Positions 26,178-40,163 of a stretch of 64,000 bases of DNA are shown here, piece after piece. The notes beneath the pieces were generated by a model that searched no databases, was not told where the DNA came from, and saw only the letters and a program-made list of their open reading frames with translations. This DNA comes from Gammaproteobacteria bacterium. GTDB lineage: Bacteria; Pseudomonadota; Gammaproteobacteria; 21-64-14. Positions within the stretch are counted from its first letter, which is position 1; each line of letters starts with the position of its first letter. Made by a program: the position numbers and the translations under genes. The stretch lies in assembly GCA_027013145.1 (NCBI GenBank), contig JALUXX010000056.1, forward strand, positions 24,975 to 88,974, written 5' to 3'.

Positions 26178-27281
26178 ATGTCCGGCAATACCATCGGCAG
26201 GCTGTTCACGGTCACGACCTTCGGCGAGAGCCACGGGCCGGCGATCGGCTGCGTGGTCGACGGGTGCCCGCCGGGGCTGGAGCTGAGCGAGGCCGATCTG
26301 CAGCCCGATCTCGACCGCCGCCGCCCGGGCCGCAGCCGCCACACCTCGCAGCGGCGCGAGCCCGACGCGGTCCGGATCCTCTCCGGGGTCTTCGAGGGGC
26401 GCACCACGGGCACCCCCATCGGGCTGCTGATCGAGAACACCGATCAGCGCCCGCGCGACTACGCCGATCTCATGGACCGCTTCCGGCCCGGGCACGCCGA
26501 CTACACCTACGTTCAGAAGTACGGGGTGCGCGACTACCGCGGCGGCGGACGCTCGTCCGCGCGCGAGACCGCCATGCGCGTGGCCGCCGGGGCGATCGCG
26601 CGCAAGTACCTGCGCGAGCGCTGCGGCGTGCGCATCCGCGGCTACCTGGCCCAGCTCGGCCCGATCCGGCCCGAGGCCTTCGACTGGGAGGAGGTCGAGC
26701 GCAACCCGTTTTTCTGCCCGGACGCCGCGGCGGTGCCCGAACTGGAGAAGTTCATGGACGCCCTGCGCAAGGCGGGCGACTCGATCGGCGCGCGCGTGAA
26801 CGTCGTCGCCGAGGGCGTGCCGCCGGGGCTCGGAGAGCCGGTCTTCGACCGCCTCGACGCCGACCTCGCCCACGCCCTGATGAGCATCAACGCGGTGAAG
26901 GGGGTGGAGATCGGCGCCGGCTTCGGATGCGTCACCCAACGCGGCACCGAACACCGCGACGAGATCACGCCGGAGGGGTTCCTCAGCAATCACGCGGGCG
27001 GCGTGCTGGGGGGCATCTCGACCGGGCAGGATCTGCTGATTTCGATCGCGCTCAAGCCGACCTCGAGCCTGCGCCTGCCGGCGCGCACCGTCGATCTGCG
27101 CGGCGCCGCGGTGGAGGTGGTGACGAAGGGGCGTCACGACCCGTGCGTGGGTATCCGCGCGACCCCGATCGCCGAGGCGATGACGGCCATCGTGGTGCTG
27201 GACCACCTGCTGCGCCAACGCGCCCAGAACGCCGAGGTCGTACCCCCGCTGGCGCCGGTCCCGCCGGGCGTCTCCCGCTGA
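26178..27281 (+). CDS. aroC: Chorismate synthase
   Basis: Last step of the shikimate pathway: EPSP to chorismate with reduced FMN. In 367 residues the signatures are all present: [23 protein letters not shown], and [35 protein letters not shown] follows. ATG at 26178 is the one in frame with GNTIGRLF. It feeds the trp genes in this window. Confidence 0.97.
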   Translation: MSGNTIGRLFTVTTFGESHGPAIGCVVDGCPPGLELSEADLQPDLDRRRPGRSRHTSQRREPDAVRILSGVFEGRTTGTPIGLLIENTDQRPRDYADLMDRFRPGHADYTYVQKYGVRDYRGGGRSSARETAMRVAAGAIARKYLRERCGVRIRGYLAQLGPIRPEAFDWEEVERNPFFCPDAAAVPELEKFMDALRKAGDSIGARVNVVAEGVPPGLGEPVFDRLDADLAHALMSINAVKGVEIGAGFGCVTQRGTEHRDEITPEGFLSNHAGGVLGGISTGQDLLISIALKPTSSLRLPARTVDLRGAAVEVVTKGRHDPCVGIRATPIAEAMTAIVVLDHLLRQRAQNAEVVPPLAPVPPGVSR

Positions 27282-27309
27282 TCCGCGCGGCGGCTGTGCC
27301 CGCGGCACG

Positions 27310-28452
27310 ATGATCTACTGGCGCCTGTCGGCCTTCTACCTGTTCTACTTCGCGGCGCTCGGGGCGCTGATCCCGTACTGGAGCCTCTACCTGCAGTCCC
27401 GCGGCTACGGGGCGGTGGCCATCGGCGAGCTGGTGGCGATCATGATGGCCACCCGGATCGTGGCCCCGAACCTCTGGGGCTGGCTGGCCGACCACACCGG
27501 GCGGCGCATGGCGGTGGTGCGCCTCGCCTCGTTCCTCGCCTGGGCGGCGTTCGCCGCCGTGCCCGCTGCCCGGGGCTTCGCGGGGCTCGCCGCCGTGGTG
27601 GCGGCGTTCGGCTTCTTCTGGAACGCCGCCCTGCCGCAGTTCGAGGCGACCACCCTCGACCACCTGGGTGCGCGCGTCCATCGCTACAGCCGCGTGCGCC
27701 TATGGGGCTCGCTCGGCTTCATCGCCAGCGTGAGCGGACTCGGGCTCCTGTTCCAGCACCACCCGCCGTCCTTACTGGTACCGGTGATGCTGCTGCTCCT
27801 GGCCGGGATCTGGCTCGCCAGCCTGCGCGTGCCGGAGCGCCCGCGCGCACCCCCGACGGCGGCCGGGGCGCCGTTGGCGCAGGTGCTGCGCCGGCCCGAG
27901 GTGGCGACCCTGCTGCTGGTGTGCCTGCTCATGCAGGTCAGCCACGGGGCCTATTACGCCTTCTTCACCCTGTTCCTGGAACGCTACGGCTACGGCGCCG
28001 GGCTCATCGGGGCGCTGTGGGCCCTCGGTGTCGCGGCCGAGATCGGGATCTTCCTCGTCATGCCGCGGGTGCTCCTGCGGCTCGGCCCCCGGGCCCTGTT
28101 GCAGGCGAGTCTGGCGCTCGCGGCCCTGCGCTGGGGGTTGATTGGGGGATTCCCGGAGCATCTCGGCGTCATCGTCTTCGCCCAGACCCTGCACGCGGCC
28201 AGCTTCGGCGTCTATCACGCAGTGGCCATCGACCGGATCCACCGGTATTTCCCCGGACGCCTGCAGGGGCGCGGGCAGGCCCTCTACAGCAGCGTGAGCT
28301 TCGGCGCCGGCGCCGCTCTCGGCAGCCTCGCGAGCGGCTATCTCTGGGCCGGCATCGGCCCCAGCGCCACCTTCTACGCGGCCGCCGCGGTCGCCGCCGC
28401 GGCCTGGGTGCTGGCCGGGCGCGGGATCCCGCCGGGCCCCCCGCCGCGGTGA
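27310..28452 (+). CDS. MFS transporter, HcaT/3-phenylpropionate-like
   Basis: A 380-residue inner-membrane protein with about 12 hydrophobic segments in two halves, separated by a loop near LRVPERPRAPPTAAG. The first half has IPYWSLYLQSRGY and WLADHTGRR, the MFS loop 2-3 signature. It resembles the MFS_1-like group that includes HcaT and nucleoside transporters. Substrate unknown. It follows aroC by 28 bases, probably cotranscribed. Confidence 0.85.
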   Translation: MIYWRLSAFYLFYFAALGALIPYWSLYLQSRGYGAVAIGELVAIMMATRIVAPNLWGWLADHTGRRMAVVRLASFLAWAAFAAVPAARGFAGLAAVVAAFGFFWNAALPQFEATTLDHLGARVHRYSRVRLWGSLGFIASVSGLGLLFQHHPPSLLVPVMLLLLAGIWLASLRVPERPRAPPTAAGAPLAQVLRRPEVATLLLVCLLMQVSHGAYYAFFTLFLERYGYGAGLIGALWALGVAAEIGIFLVMPRVLLRLGPRALLQASLALAALRWGLIGGFPEHLGVIVFAQTLHAASFGVYHAVAIDRIHRYFPGRLQGRGQALYSSVSFGAGAALGSLASGYLWAGIGPSATFYAAAAVAAAAWVLAGRGIPPGPPPR

Positions 28453-28499
28453 GTACGGCGCGCGGCCGACGGGAGAGTGGTCGCCTGCGCCCGTTCCGA

Positions 28500-28505
28500 T
28501 ATAAT
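28500..28505 (+). promoter_or_regulatory. Consensus -10 of the leuCDB promoter
   Basis: Perfect TATAAT at 28500-28505, with TGGTCG 16 bases upstream as a poor -35. It implies a leader of about 34 bases before leuC, too short for a leucine attenuator, and I see no leader peptide with Leu codons. Confidence 0.5.
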
Positions 28506-28545
28506 GAACCGCTTTCGCCCACCGCCCGACGGGGCACGGATTCCG

Positions 28546-29952
28546 ATGGCCGGCCGAACCCTCTACGACAAGCTCTGGGACGACCACGTGGTGCGCGCCG
28601 AGGCCGACGGCACGGCGCTGATCTACATCGACCGCCACCTCGTCCACGAGGTCACCTCGCCGCAGGCCTTCGAGGGGCTGCGGCTCGCCGGACGCCGGCC
28701 GTGGCGTCCGGGGGCCGCGCTCGCGGTCCCCGACCACAACGTCCCGACGACGGCGCGCGCGCAGGGCATCGCCGATCCGGTCTCGCGCGTGCAGGTGGAG
28801 GCGCTCGACGCCAACTGCGCGGCCTTCGGGATCACCGAGTTCGATATGTGCGATCCGCGCCAGGGCATCGTCCACGTCGTCGGACCGGAGCAGGGTCTCA
28901 CCCTCCCCGGCATGACGGTGGTGTGCGGGGATTCGCACACCTCCACCCACGGGGCCGTGGGTGCGCTCGCCTTCGGGATCGGCACCTCCGAGGTCGAGCA
29001 TGTGCTCGCCACCCAATGCCTGGTGCTGAAAAAGTCGCGCAACTTCCGGGTGCGCATCGAGGGGGCGTGCGCACCGGGCGTGACCGCCAAGGATCTCGCG
29101 CTCGCGCTCATCGGTGCGATCGGGACGGCGGGCGCCACCGGCCATACGGTGGAGTTCGCCGGAGCGGCGGTGCGCGCACTCTCGGTCGAGGGGCGCATGA
29201 CGCTGTGCAACATGGCCATCGAGGCCGGCGCGCGCGCGGGGCTGGTGGCGGTGGACGAGCGCACCGTCGAGTACCTGCGCGGCCGTCCCCTGGCGCCCGC
29301 CGGGGCGCTGTGGGAGCGCGCGGTGCAGGCCTGGGGTGAGTTGCACAGCGATGCCGATGCGGTCTTCGACCGCGAGGTCGCGCTCGACGCCGCGACGCTC
29401 GCGCCGCAGGTGACCTGGGGCACGTCCCCGGAGATGGTCGTCCCGGTCGACGGGTGCGTCCCGGACCCGGCGGCGGAGGCCGACCCGGTGCGGCGCGAGG
29501 ACATGCGCCGCGCGTTGCGCTACATGGCGCTGGAGCCGGGCATGCCGATCATCGAGATCCGCCCGGACAAGGTCTTCATCGGTTCGTGCACCAACTCGCG
29601 CATCGAGGACCTGCGCGCCGCCGCGGCGGTGGTGCGCGGGCGCCGGGTCGCGGCGGGCATCCGCCAGGCGCTGGTGGTGCCGGGCTCGGGGCTGGTCAAG
29701 CGCCAGGCCGAGGCCGAGGGGCTCGACCGGGTGTTCGTCGCGGCCGGTTTCGAGTGGCGCGAGCCCGGCTGTTCCATGTGCCTGGGCATGAATCCCGACC
29801 GGCTCGCCCCCGGGGAGCGTTGCGCGTCGACGTCCAACCGCAACTTCGAGGGCCGCCAGGGGCCGGGCGGGCGCACGCACCTCGTGAGTCCGGCGATGGC
29901 CGCGGCGGCGGCGGTCCACGGCCGCTTCGTGGACGTGCGCGAGCTCGGCTGA
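28546..29952 (+). CDS. leuC: 3-isopropylmalate dehydratase large subunit
   Basis: [4Fe-4S] aconitase-family subunit that isomerises 2- to 3-isopropylmalate with LeuD in leucine synthesis. Of 468 residues, the cluster cysteines are in [11 protein letters not shown] and [20 protein letters not shown] is also characteristic. ATG 28546 starts the typical [10 protein letters not shown]; an earlier ATG at 28504 lies over the promoter. leuD follows after 12 bases. Confidence 0.96.
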   Translation: MAGRTLYDKLWDDHVVRAEADGTALIYIDRHLVHEVTSPQAFEGLRLAGRRPWRPGAALAVPDHNVPTTARAQGIADPVSRVQVEALDANCAAFGITEFDMCDPRQGIVHVVGPEQGLTLPGMTVVCGDSHTSTHGAVGALAFGIGTSEVEHVLATQCLVLKKSRNFRVRIEGACAPGVTAKDLALALIGAIGTAGATGHTVEFAGAAVRALSVEGRMTLCNMAIEAGARAGLVAVDERTVEYLRGRPLAPAGALWERAVQAWGELHSDADAVFDREVALDAATLAPQVTWGTSPEMVVPVDGCVPDPAAEADPVRREDMRRALRYMALEPGMPIIEIRPDKVFIGSCTNSRIEDLRAAAAVVRGRRVAAGIRQALVVPGSGLVKRQAEAEGLDRVFVAAGFEWREPGCSMCLGMNPDRLAPGERCASTSNRNFEGRQGPGGRTHLVSPAMAAAAAVHGRFVDVRELG

Positions 29953-29964
29953 AGGAGGCGGCGC

Positions 29965-30618
29965 ATGGAACCGTTTCAGACCCTGACCGGATTGGTGGCG
30001 CCGCTCGATCGGGCCAACGTCGATACCGACGCCATCATCCCCAAGCAGTTCCTCAAGTCGATCCGGCGTACCGGCTTCGGTCCCTACCTGTTCGACGCGT
30101 GGCGCTACCTGGACCACGGCGAGCCGGGGATGGACTGCGCGGGCCGTCCGCGCAACCCGGACTTCGTCCTCAATCAGCCGCGCTACCGGGGGGCGAGCAT
30201 CCTGCTCGCGCGCGACAATTTCGGTTGCGGCTCCTCGCGCGAGCACGCGGTGTGGGCGCTGACGGACTACGGTTTCCGCGTCGTGATCGCCCCCACGTTC
30301 GCCGACATCTTCTACAACAACGCCTTCAAGAACGGGCTGCTGGCGCTCACGCTGCCGGCGCAGACCGTGGACCGGCTGTTCCGCGAGACGCAGGCGCAGG
30401 AGGGCTACCGCCTTACCGTGGACCTGCGCGCGCAGACGGCCGCTACGCCGGGCGGGGAGGCGATCGCCTTCGAGATCGACGCCTTCCGCCGCCGCCGGCT
30501 GCTCGAAGGCCTCGACGAGATCGGCCTCACGCTGCAGCACGCCGGGGCCATCCGCGACTACGAGCGCCGGCGCCGCGCGCAGGCCCCGTGGCTGTTTCCG
30601 GACGCGCCGGAGCGCTGA
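29965..30618 (+). CDS. leuD: 3-isopropylmalate dehydratase small subunit
   Basis: Swivelling-domain partner of LeuC, 217 residues. Conserved [15 protein letters not shown] and the substrate loop [14 protein letters not shown] are intact. It has GGAGG just before the ATG and lies in the leuCDB operon. Confidence 0.97.
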   Translation: MEPFQTLTGLVAPLDRANVDTDAIIPKQFLKSIRRTGFGPYLFDAWRYLDHGEPGMDCAGRPRNPDFVLNQPRYRGASILLARDNFGCGSSREHAVWALTDYGFRVVIAPTFADIFYNNAFKNGLLALTLPAQTVDRLFRETQAQEGYRLTVDLRAQTAATPGGEAIAFEIDAFRRRRLLEGLDEIGLTLQHAGAIRDYERRRRAQAPWLFPDAPER

Positions 30619-30662
30619 ATGAGTCCTGAATCCGTCCTGTCCACTCTGTCGAGATCGACCCG

Positions 30663-31748
30663 ATGACCCACCGCATCCTCGTCCTGCCCGGCGACGGGAT
30701 CGGCCCCGAGATCGTCGCCGAGGCCGTCCGCATCCTCGAGTTGCTGCGCGCCGAATTCGGCCTCGCCGTCGAGATCGAGGAGGGCAAGGTCGGCGGCGCC
30801 GCCTACGAGGCCGCCGGCAGCCCGCTCCCGGAGGAGACCCTGCGCCTGGCCCGCGCCGCCGACGCCGTGCTGCTCGGCGCCGTGGGCGGACCGCGCTGGG
30901 AGGGGCTTGCGCGCGAGCTGCGCCCGGAGCGCGGGCTGCTCGGCCTGCGCGCGGAGCTGGGCCTGTTCGCCAACCTGCGCCCGGCCCTGCTCTACCCGCA
31001 GCTCGCGGCGGCCTCGAGTCTGCGCCCCGAGATCGTCGCCGGACTCGACCTGATGATCGTGCGCGAGCTGACAGGCGGCATCTATTTCGGCACCCCGCGC
31101 GGCGTGCGCGACGAGGGCGGCGTGCGCACTGCCTACAACACCATGGTCTATTCGGAGGCCGAGATCGAGCGCATCGGCCGGGTCGCCTTCGAGACGGCGC
31201 GGCGCCGCTCCGGACGCCTGTGCTCGGTGGACAAGGCCAATGTCCTCGAGGTATCGGAGCTGTGGCGTGAGGTGCTGACCGCCCTCGCGGCGGAGTTTCC
31301 CGACGTCACGCTCAGTCACCTGTACGTGGACAACGCCGCGATGCAACTGGTGCGCGCGCCCAAGCAGTTCGACGTCATCGTGACCGGGAACCTGTTCGGC
31401 GATATCCTCTCCGATCAGGCGGCGATGCTCACCGGCTCCATCGGGATGCTGCCCTCGGCCTCGCTCGATGCGCACGGCAAGGGGATGTACGAGCCGATCC
31501 ACGGCTCGGCCCCCGACATCGCCGGGCGCGGTACGGCCAACCCGCTCGCCACGATCCTGTCCGTGGCCATGCTGCTGCGCCACTCCCTGGGCGAGGAGGA
31601 GGCCGCCGCGCGGGTGGAGCGGGCCGTGGGGGCGGCGCTCGATCAGGGCCTGCGCACGCCGGATATCGCCGCGCCGGGCACGCGCGCGGCGGGCACGCGC
31701 GAGATGGGCGCGGCGGTGGCGGCGGCGCTGCGGGCGCAGGCACGATGA
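30663..31748 (+). CDS. leuB: 3-isopropylmalate dehydrogenase
   Basis: NAD-dependent oxidative decarboxylation giving 2-ketoisocaproate. It has 361 residues, with [18 protein letters not shown] at the start, then [17 protein letters not shown], and the metal/substrate region [29 protein letters not shown] is the NAD-binding signature. asd follows after 28 bases. Confidence 0.97.
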   Translation: MTHRILVLPGDGIGPEIVAEAVRILELLRAEFGLAVEIEEGKVGGAAYEAAGSPLPEETLRLARAADAVLLGAVGGPRWEGLARELRPERGLLGLRAELGLFANLRPALLYPQLAAASSLRPEIVAGLDLMIVRELTGGIYFGTPRGVRDEGGVRTAYNTMVYSEAEIERIGRVAFETARRRSGRLCSVDKANVLEVSELWREVLTALAAEFPDVTLSHLYVDNAAMQLVRAPKQFDVIVTGNLFGDILSDQAAMLTGSIGMLPSASLDAHGKGMYEPIHGSAPDIAGRGTANPLATILSVAMLLRHSLGEEEAAARVERAVGAALDQGLRTPDIAAPGTRAAGTREMGAAVAAALRAQAR

Positions 31749-31776
31749 ACGGACGGCGGGAAGCGACGAGGCGGCT

Positions 31777-32799
<1,023 letters not shown>

Positions 32800-32843
32800 G
32801 CTATATTTCCATCGGGACCGGCGGCGGACCCGGCGGGGGGAAA

Positions 32844-32872
32844 TTAAGGTAACCGGGGAGGCTTCCGATATA
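32844..32872 (+). promoter_or_regulatory. Sigma-70-like promoter of fimV
   Basis: TTAAGG (32844-32849), 17 bases, GATATA (32867-32872), in the 155-base gap between asd and fimV. The leader to the fimV ATG is about 75 bases and GC-rich. Confidence 0.45.
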
Positions 32873-32954
32873 GGCCTCACAGGCCCGAGTCGGCGGGGTG
32901 CCCGCGGCGCGGGCCGCGCCCATGGGACGAGCCGCAGAAGGGAGCGTTTCTAAA

Positions 32955-35633
32955 ATGAATCGGAAGCTGGCCTTGGCCGTGGCCTCCGCGTGCATGGTGG
33001 CGCCCGCGCCGCTGTACGCCCTCGGGCTCGGCACCATCACCCTGCATTCCAACCTCGACCAGAAGCTCAACGCCGACATCCGGCTCTATTCCGACAACCC
33101 GTCGGAGCTGGACGGGGCACTCGTGAGCCTGGCGAGCCCCGCGGCCTTCGCCCGTGCCGGGATCGACCGCCCGCTCATCCTGAGTTCGCTGCGCTTCAAG
33201 GTCGTGCGGGTCGACGGCCATCCGGCGATCCGGGTCACCAGCGACCAGCCGGTGCGCGAGCCGTTCCTGAACTTCATCGTCGAGGTCGACTGGCGTAGCG
33301 GGCGGATCCTGCGTCAATACACGGTCCTGCTGAACCCGCCGACGATGACGGCCCTGCGCGCCGCGGGGGTACGTCCCGCCGGTGCGCGGGCGGCGGCGCG
33401 TACGCCCGCCGCCGCCGCGCCCGTGCGGGCGGCGACGGCGTCGGCGCGGCAGTCCACGGTGCCCGCCGCGCCGGCACGGCGCAGCGTGCGGCGGGGCGCC
33501 GGGACGTCCGCCCCGGGCGCCGTTCCGGGGACGATCCGCACCGAGCGCAACGACACCCTCTGGGGCATCGCCCAGCGCGTGCGCCCCAACGAACGCGTGA
33601 CCATCGAGCAGATGATGCTGGCGCTGCTGGATGCAAATCCGCAGGCGTTCTATGACCACAACATCAACCGGCTGAAGGCCGGCTACGTCCTGAGGGTCCC
33701 GGACATCTCCCAGGTCCTCGGGATCGACCCCAAGGGCGCGCTCGCCCAGGTGCGCCACCAGAATCTGCTGTGGGAGCAGTACCGCAGGCGCCTGGCGCAG
33801 GCGGGGACCGGGACGCCGGCCGCGGCCAAGACCTCCGCCGCGAAGACCTCTGCGACGCCGTCGGCAGCGCAGATGGAGGAGGAGCGGTTGCGCCTGCTGG
33901 CTCCCGGCTCCGGGGCTTCCGGCGCCGCCGGCGCACCCGGTGCCGGCGCGGGGGCGAAGAGCACCCAGGCGCTGAAGAACCAGCTCGCGCTGGCCAACGA
34001 GGCCGCGGCCTCCAAGGCCGAGGAGGCCAAGGACCTGCAGGGCCGGGTCACCGCGCTCCAGGGGCAGGTCGACAAACTCAAGGAGCTGCTGAGCCTCAAG
34101 GATCAGCAGCTCGCCGATCTCCAGAGCCGGCTCAAGGCCCAGTCGGGCGCGAAGCCGGCCGCCGTCGCGGAGGGTGCGGCCCAACCGGCCGCGAAAGCGG
34201 CCCCGGCGCCCGTGAAGCCGGCTCCCGCGGCCGGGGAGGCGGCGAAGAGCCCCGAAGCGGCGAAGACCGGGGCGGCGGCGAAACCCGAAGCGCCCGCGGC
34301 GAAATCCGAGACACCGGCCGCGAAGCCCGCGACGCCCCCCGCGAAGCCGCCGGCCCCGCCGGTGGTCCATCGCGCGGCCCCGCCGCCCCGCACGCCGTCG
34401 GGCGGCTCGCTGCGCGATCTGCTCAACGACCGCGGCGTGCTCGGCATGCTCGGCGGTCTGGTCCTGGCCCTCGGGGCGCTGGTCTGGTTGGTTCTGCGCC
34501 GGCGGCGCAGCGCGGAGGAACCCGGTTTCCCGCGGCCGCTCGAGCCGGTCGGGGACGAGGGAGCCGGGGACGCAGCCGGGGGTGAGACCGCGGCGGCGAC
34601 GGAATCGGCGCCAACGGCGGATGCGGCATCGGCCGAGGAGGCCGCGCCGCTGGTGGCGGAGGCCGGCGGCGATGCGCTGGCGGAGGCGGAGATCTACCTC
34701 GCCTACGGGCGCTACGAACAGGCGGCCGAACAGCTCGCGCAGGCGGTGCGGGCGCAGCCGGATCGCCCCGATCTCAAGGCCAAGCTGCTCGAGGCCTATC
34801 ACGGTCTCGGGGATCGGGAGCGGTTTGAGGCGACCGCCGAGGCCCTGTACGCCGACCTCGGCGACGCGGCGCATCCGCTGTGGGCGGAGGTCGCCCGCTG
34901 GGGAGCGGAGCTGTGTCCGGAACATCCGCTGTTCCGCGCGGAGCCCGCCGACGCCGCCGCCGGTGCCCACGAGGCGGGCGCGGAGGCGACCGGTGAAGCC
35001 CCGCAGGAATCTTCCCAGGCATCCCCGGAGGCGCCCGAGCCGGTCGACGCGCTGCTGCGTGAACTGGTGGCCGAACTGCCCGCGGACGAGGGGGCGCAGA
35101 GCCATCCGTCGGCGCAGGCCCCGGCGGAGGAGCCGGCGGCGGAACGCGACGCGGTCGGGGACGAGGGGACCGTGACAGCGCCCGCGGCGGAGTCGCCGCC
35201 GGAGGAGACGCGCGAGGAAACCCCGGCCGGCGCCGCGGGTGCGGGCGAGGCCGACCTCGGCTTCGAGATCCCGGGCGCGGGCGCGCCGGCCGCGGAGTCC
35301 GCCGGAGAGGAGTCGGCCGGTGCGGAACCGGCGGTTGAGGAGCCGGCGGCCGACGCGGACCGTTCCAACGTCATCGAATGGGAAGGCGGGCTGGCCTCCG
35401 GGCTGGCGGCGCGCGGCGGCGATTCCGACGCGGGTGCGCAGGAGGAGTCCGCGGACGAGGAATCCGCCCTGGGCGAGCCCGACGAGGTCGGGACCAAGCT
35501 CGATCTGGCGCGGGCCTACCTCGACATGGGCGATCAGGAAGGGGCGCGCGAGCTGCTCGCCGAGGTCCTCGAGGAGGGCAGCGACGGGCAGCGCGAGGAG
35601 GCCGAAGGCCTGATGCAGCAGCTGAGCGCCTGA
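32955..35633 (+). CDS. fimV: FimV/HubP-like polar pilus assembly protein
   Basis: Peptidoglycan-binding inner-membrane hub that organises type IV pili and pole markers. The 892 residues contain a signal peptide (to about 22), an N-terminal FimV domain (LHSNLDQKLNADIRLY), and a LysM domain about 192-255 (TERNDTLWGIAQRVRPNERV). Then come a coiled coil about 335-392, Ala/Pro/Lys repeats, one membrane segment about 494-516, and an acidic low-complexity cytoplasmic part with a TPR-like unit. The C-terminal FimV motif is GTKLDLARAYLDMGDQEGAR. Start has GGGAG ten bases upstream. Low-complexity stretches are normal for the family. Confidence 0.93.
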   Translation: MNRKLALAVASACMVAPAPLYALGLGTITLHSNLDQKLNADIRLYSDNPSELDGALVSLASPAAFARAGIDRPLILSSLRFKVVRVDGHPAIRVTSDQPVREPFLNFIVEVDWRSGRILRQYTVLLNPPTMTALRAAGVRPAGARAAARTPAAAAPVRAATASARQSTVPAAPARRSVRRGAGTSAPGAVPGTIRTERNDTLWGIAQRVRPNERVTIEQMMLALLDANPQAFYDHNINRLKAGYVLRVPDISQVLGIDPKGALAQVRHQNLLWEQYRRRLAQAGTGTPAAAKTSAAKTSATPSAAQMEEERLRLLAPGSGASGAAGAPGAGAGAKSTQALKNQLALANEAAASKAEEAKDLQGRVTALQGQVDKLKELLSLKDQQLADLQSRLKAQSGAKPAAVAEGAAQPAAKAAPAPVKPAPAAGEAAKSPEAAKTGAAAKPEAPAAKSETPAAKPATPPAKPPAPPVVHRAAPPPRTPSGGSLRDLLNDRGVLGMLGGLVLALGALVWLVLRRRRSAEEPGFPRPLEPVGDEGAGDAAGGETAAATESAPTADAASAEEAAPLVAEAGGDALAEAEIYLAYGRYEQAAEQLAQAVRAQPDRPDLKAKLLEAYHGLGDRERFEATAEALYADLGDAAHPLWAEVARWGAELCPEHPLFRAEPADAAAGAHEAGAEATGEAPQESSQASPEAPEPVDALLRELVAELPADEGAQSHPSAQAPAEEPAAERDAVGDEGTVTAPAAESPPEETREETPAGAAGAGEADLGFEIPGAGAPAAESAGEESAGAEPAVEEPAADADRSNVIEWEGGLASGLAARGGDSDAGAQEESADEESALGEPDEVGTKLDLARAYLDMGDQEGARELLAEVLEEGSDGQREEAEGLMQQLSA

Positions 35634-35718
35634 CCCGCGGGCCGCTACGCGGGGGTGCCGCCGGGTCGTCCCCGCCCCCGCGTGCGCATCGCCGGGGGCG
35701 CCCATCGGACCGCGATCC

Positions 35719-36510
35719 ATGCGCATCGCCCTCGGCGTCGAGTACGACGGCATCGCGTTTGCGGGCTGGCAGTCCCAGCGGCGCGCGCGCACGGTGCAGG
35801 AAACCCTGGAGGCCGCGCTCGCGCGCGTCGCCGACCATCCGGTCCGCGTCGTCTGCGCGGGACGCACGGATGCGGGCGTTCACGCCACCGCCCAGGTCGT
35901 GCACTTCGATACGGAATCGGTGCGGCCCGAGCACGCCTGGGTGCTCGGGACCAACAGCCACCTGCCCGCCGACGTCGCGGTGCGCTGGGCGCGGGCGGTC
36001 GAACCGCGGTTCCACGCGCGTTTCGCGGCCCGGCGCCGGCGCTACCGCTACGTGATCCTCAACCGCGACACGCGCCCGGCGCTGCTGCGCGGGCGCGTCT
36101 GGTGGGTGCACCGCCCGCTGGATGCGGAGCCGGCGCGCGCGGCGGCCGCGTACCTCGTCGGCGAGCACGACTTCACCTCCTTCCGGGCGCTGGCCTGTCA
36201 GGCGCGCCATCCGGTGCGCACCATTCACCGTCTCGACGTGCACCGCGCCGGTGAGTTTCTCTTCATCGACGTGAGCGCCAACGCCTTTCTCCACCATATG
36301 GTCCGCAATCTCGCCGGGGTCCTGGCGGCGATCGCACGCGGGGAGCACCCGCCGCAGTGGGCGCGCGAGGTCCTGGAGGCGCGCGACCGGGCGCTCGGCG
36401 GCGTGACCGCGCCGGCGGCGGGGTTGTATTTGGTGCAGGTGGAGTACCCGGAGACGTTCGGCCTCGACTGCGGGGTACGCCTGCCGGCCCTGGGCGGGCG
36501 GGAGGCGTGA
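35719..36510 (+). CDS. truA: tRNA pseudouridine38-40 synthase
   Basis: Isomerises uridines 38-40 of the tRNA anticodon arm. It has 263 residues with the catalytic Asp51 in AGRTDAGVHATAQVVHF. Other family marks are YDGIAFAGWQ, FHARFAARRRRYRY and ANAFLHHMVRNLAG. It follows fimV as in Pseudomonas. Confidence 0.97.
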   Translation: MRIALGVEYDGIAFAGWQSQRRARTVQETLEAALARVADHPVRVVCAGRTDAGVHATAQVVHFDTESVRPEHAWVLGTNSHLPADVAVRWARAVEPRFHARFAARRRRYRYVILNRDTRPALLRGRVWWVHRPLDAEPARAAAAYLVGEHDFTSFRALACQARHPVRTIHRLDVHRAGEFLFIDVSANAFLHHMVRNLAGVLAAIARGEHPPQWAREVLEARDRALGGVTAPAAGLYLVQVEYPETFGLDCGVRLPALGGREA

Positions 36511-37177
36511 GAATTCTGCTACCCTGTGCCCCGGAGAGGCTGGGGTCGAAGTGGTGGCCGGGTGCGTACGCGGGTTAAGATCTGCGGGATCACGCGCCCC
36601 GGGGACGCGGTGGAGGCCGCGCGTCTCGGGGTCGACGCGATCGGGCTGGTGTTCCATCCGCACAGTCCCCGCGCCGTGGACCTGGATGCGGCGGTGGCGA
36701 TCGTGCGCGGCCTCCCGCCGTTCGTCGCGGCCGTGGGGCTGTTCGTGGACGCCCCCGCGGAGGCGGTGCGCGCGGTGCTCGCGGCCGTGCCGCTGGATCT
36801 GCTCCAGTTCCACGGCCGCGAGCCGGCGGAGTACTGCCGGGCCTTCGGCCGCCGCTACGTGAAGGCCCTGGCGGTGGCCGCCGACTCGGATCCCGCGGCG
36901 CAGGCGGCGCGGTATCCGGACGCGGCGGCGTGGTTGTTCGATACCGCGGTGGACGGGCGCAGCGGCGGGACCGGCCGTACGTTCGACTGGGGGCGCCTCC
37001 CGCAGGGGCTGGAGCGCCCGGTCATCCTGGCCGGCGGGCTGGATCCGGACAACGTCGCCGCCGCGGTGCGCGCGGTGCGTCCGTACGCGGTGGATGTGAG
37101 CAGCGGCGTCGAGGCGGCGAAGGGGATCAAGGATCCCGCGCGCATGGCGGCCTTCATGAGGGGTGTACGCAGTGTCG

Positions 37178-38394
<1,217 letters not shown>

Positions 38395-38398
<4 letters not shown>

Positions 38399-39228
38399 GC
38401 CGCATCGCCGCGACCTTCGCCGCGCTGCGCCGCGACGGGCGCTGCGCGCTGATTCCCTACCTCACCGCCGGGGATCCCGATCCGGACGCCACCGTGCCCC
38501 TGATGCAGGCCGCCGTGGCGGCGGGTGCCGACCTCATCGAGGTCGGCGTCCCGTTCTCCGACCCCATGGCCGACGGCCCGGTGATCCAGGCCGCCTGCGA
38601 GCGGGCGCTCGCCCACGGCGTCACGCTGCGGCGGGTGCTGGAGATGGTGGCGCGCTTCCGCGAGACCGATGCGCGCACCCCGGTGGTGCTGATGGGTTAC
38701 CTGAACCCGGTGGAGGTGATGGGCTACGCCCGCTTCGCCGCGGCCGCCGGGGCGGCGGGCGTCGACGGCGTGCTCACCGTCGATCTGCCGCCCGAGGAAT
38801 CAGGGGATCTGGAGCGGGCGCTGGCCGCGCACGGGCTCGACCCGATCTTCCTGGTGGCGCCGACGAGTTCGCGCGCGCGCGTCGAGCGCATCTGTGCCGT
38901 GGCGCGCGGCTTCGTATACTACGTCTCGCTCAAGGGGGTCACCGGCGCCGCGCACCTCGACGTCGAGGGTGTGGCCGAGCGGTTGCGCGCGATTCGCGCC
39001 GTGACCGGGCTGCCCATCGGGGTCGGGTTCGGCATCGGCGATGCACCCGCCGCGGCGCGCATTGCCAGTATCGCCGATGCCGTGGTCGTCGGGAGCGCCC
39101 TGGTGCGGCGGATCGGCGCGCACGCGGGCGACCGCGAGGGTGCGGTGCGCGAGGTCTCGGACCTGCTCGGGCAGATGCGCCGTGCCATGGACGCGGCGCG
39201 CGGCGCCGCCGCGGCGGCCGGGGCTTGA
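38395..39228 (+). CDS. trpA: Tryptophan synthase alpha chain
   Basis: Cleaves indole-3-glycerol phosphate and channels indole to TrpB. It has 277 residues, with [14 protein letters not shown], the catalytic Glu in [19 protein letters not shown], and the catalytic Asp in [12 protein letters not shown]. The ATG overlaps the trpB stop (ATGA). In many pseudomonads trpBA is elsewhere; here it is inserted between trpF and accD. Confidence 0.96.
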
Positions 39229-39261
39229 GCGGGCGTCGTCGTCTTCCATGCGCAGGGATCG

Positions 39262-40122
<861 letters not shown>

Positions 40123-40163
40123 GGGACGCCGCCGGCCCGACCCCCGGGGCGGTCCTTGCGACG

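Noticed and set aside
28453..28545. Leucine attenuator or leader peptide upstream of leuC
   Set aside because: The predicted leader is only about 34 bases and contains no run of Leu codons or terminator.
27772..30540. A minus-strand open frame of 922 codons opposite leuC and leuD
   Set aside because: Antisense shadow of conserved enzymes with no recognisable domain.
32877..35867. A minus-strand open frame of 996 codons opposite fimV
   Set aside because: Arg/Gly-rich antisense of fimV low-complexity DNA; fimV has signal peptide, LysM and membrane segment in the right places.
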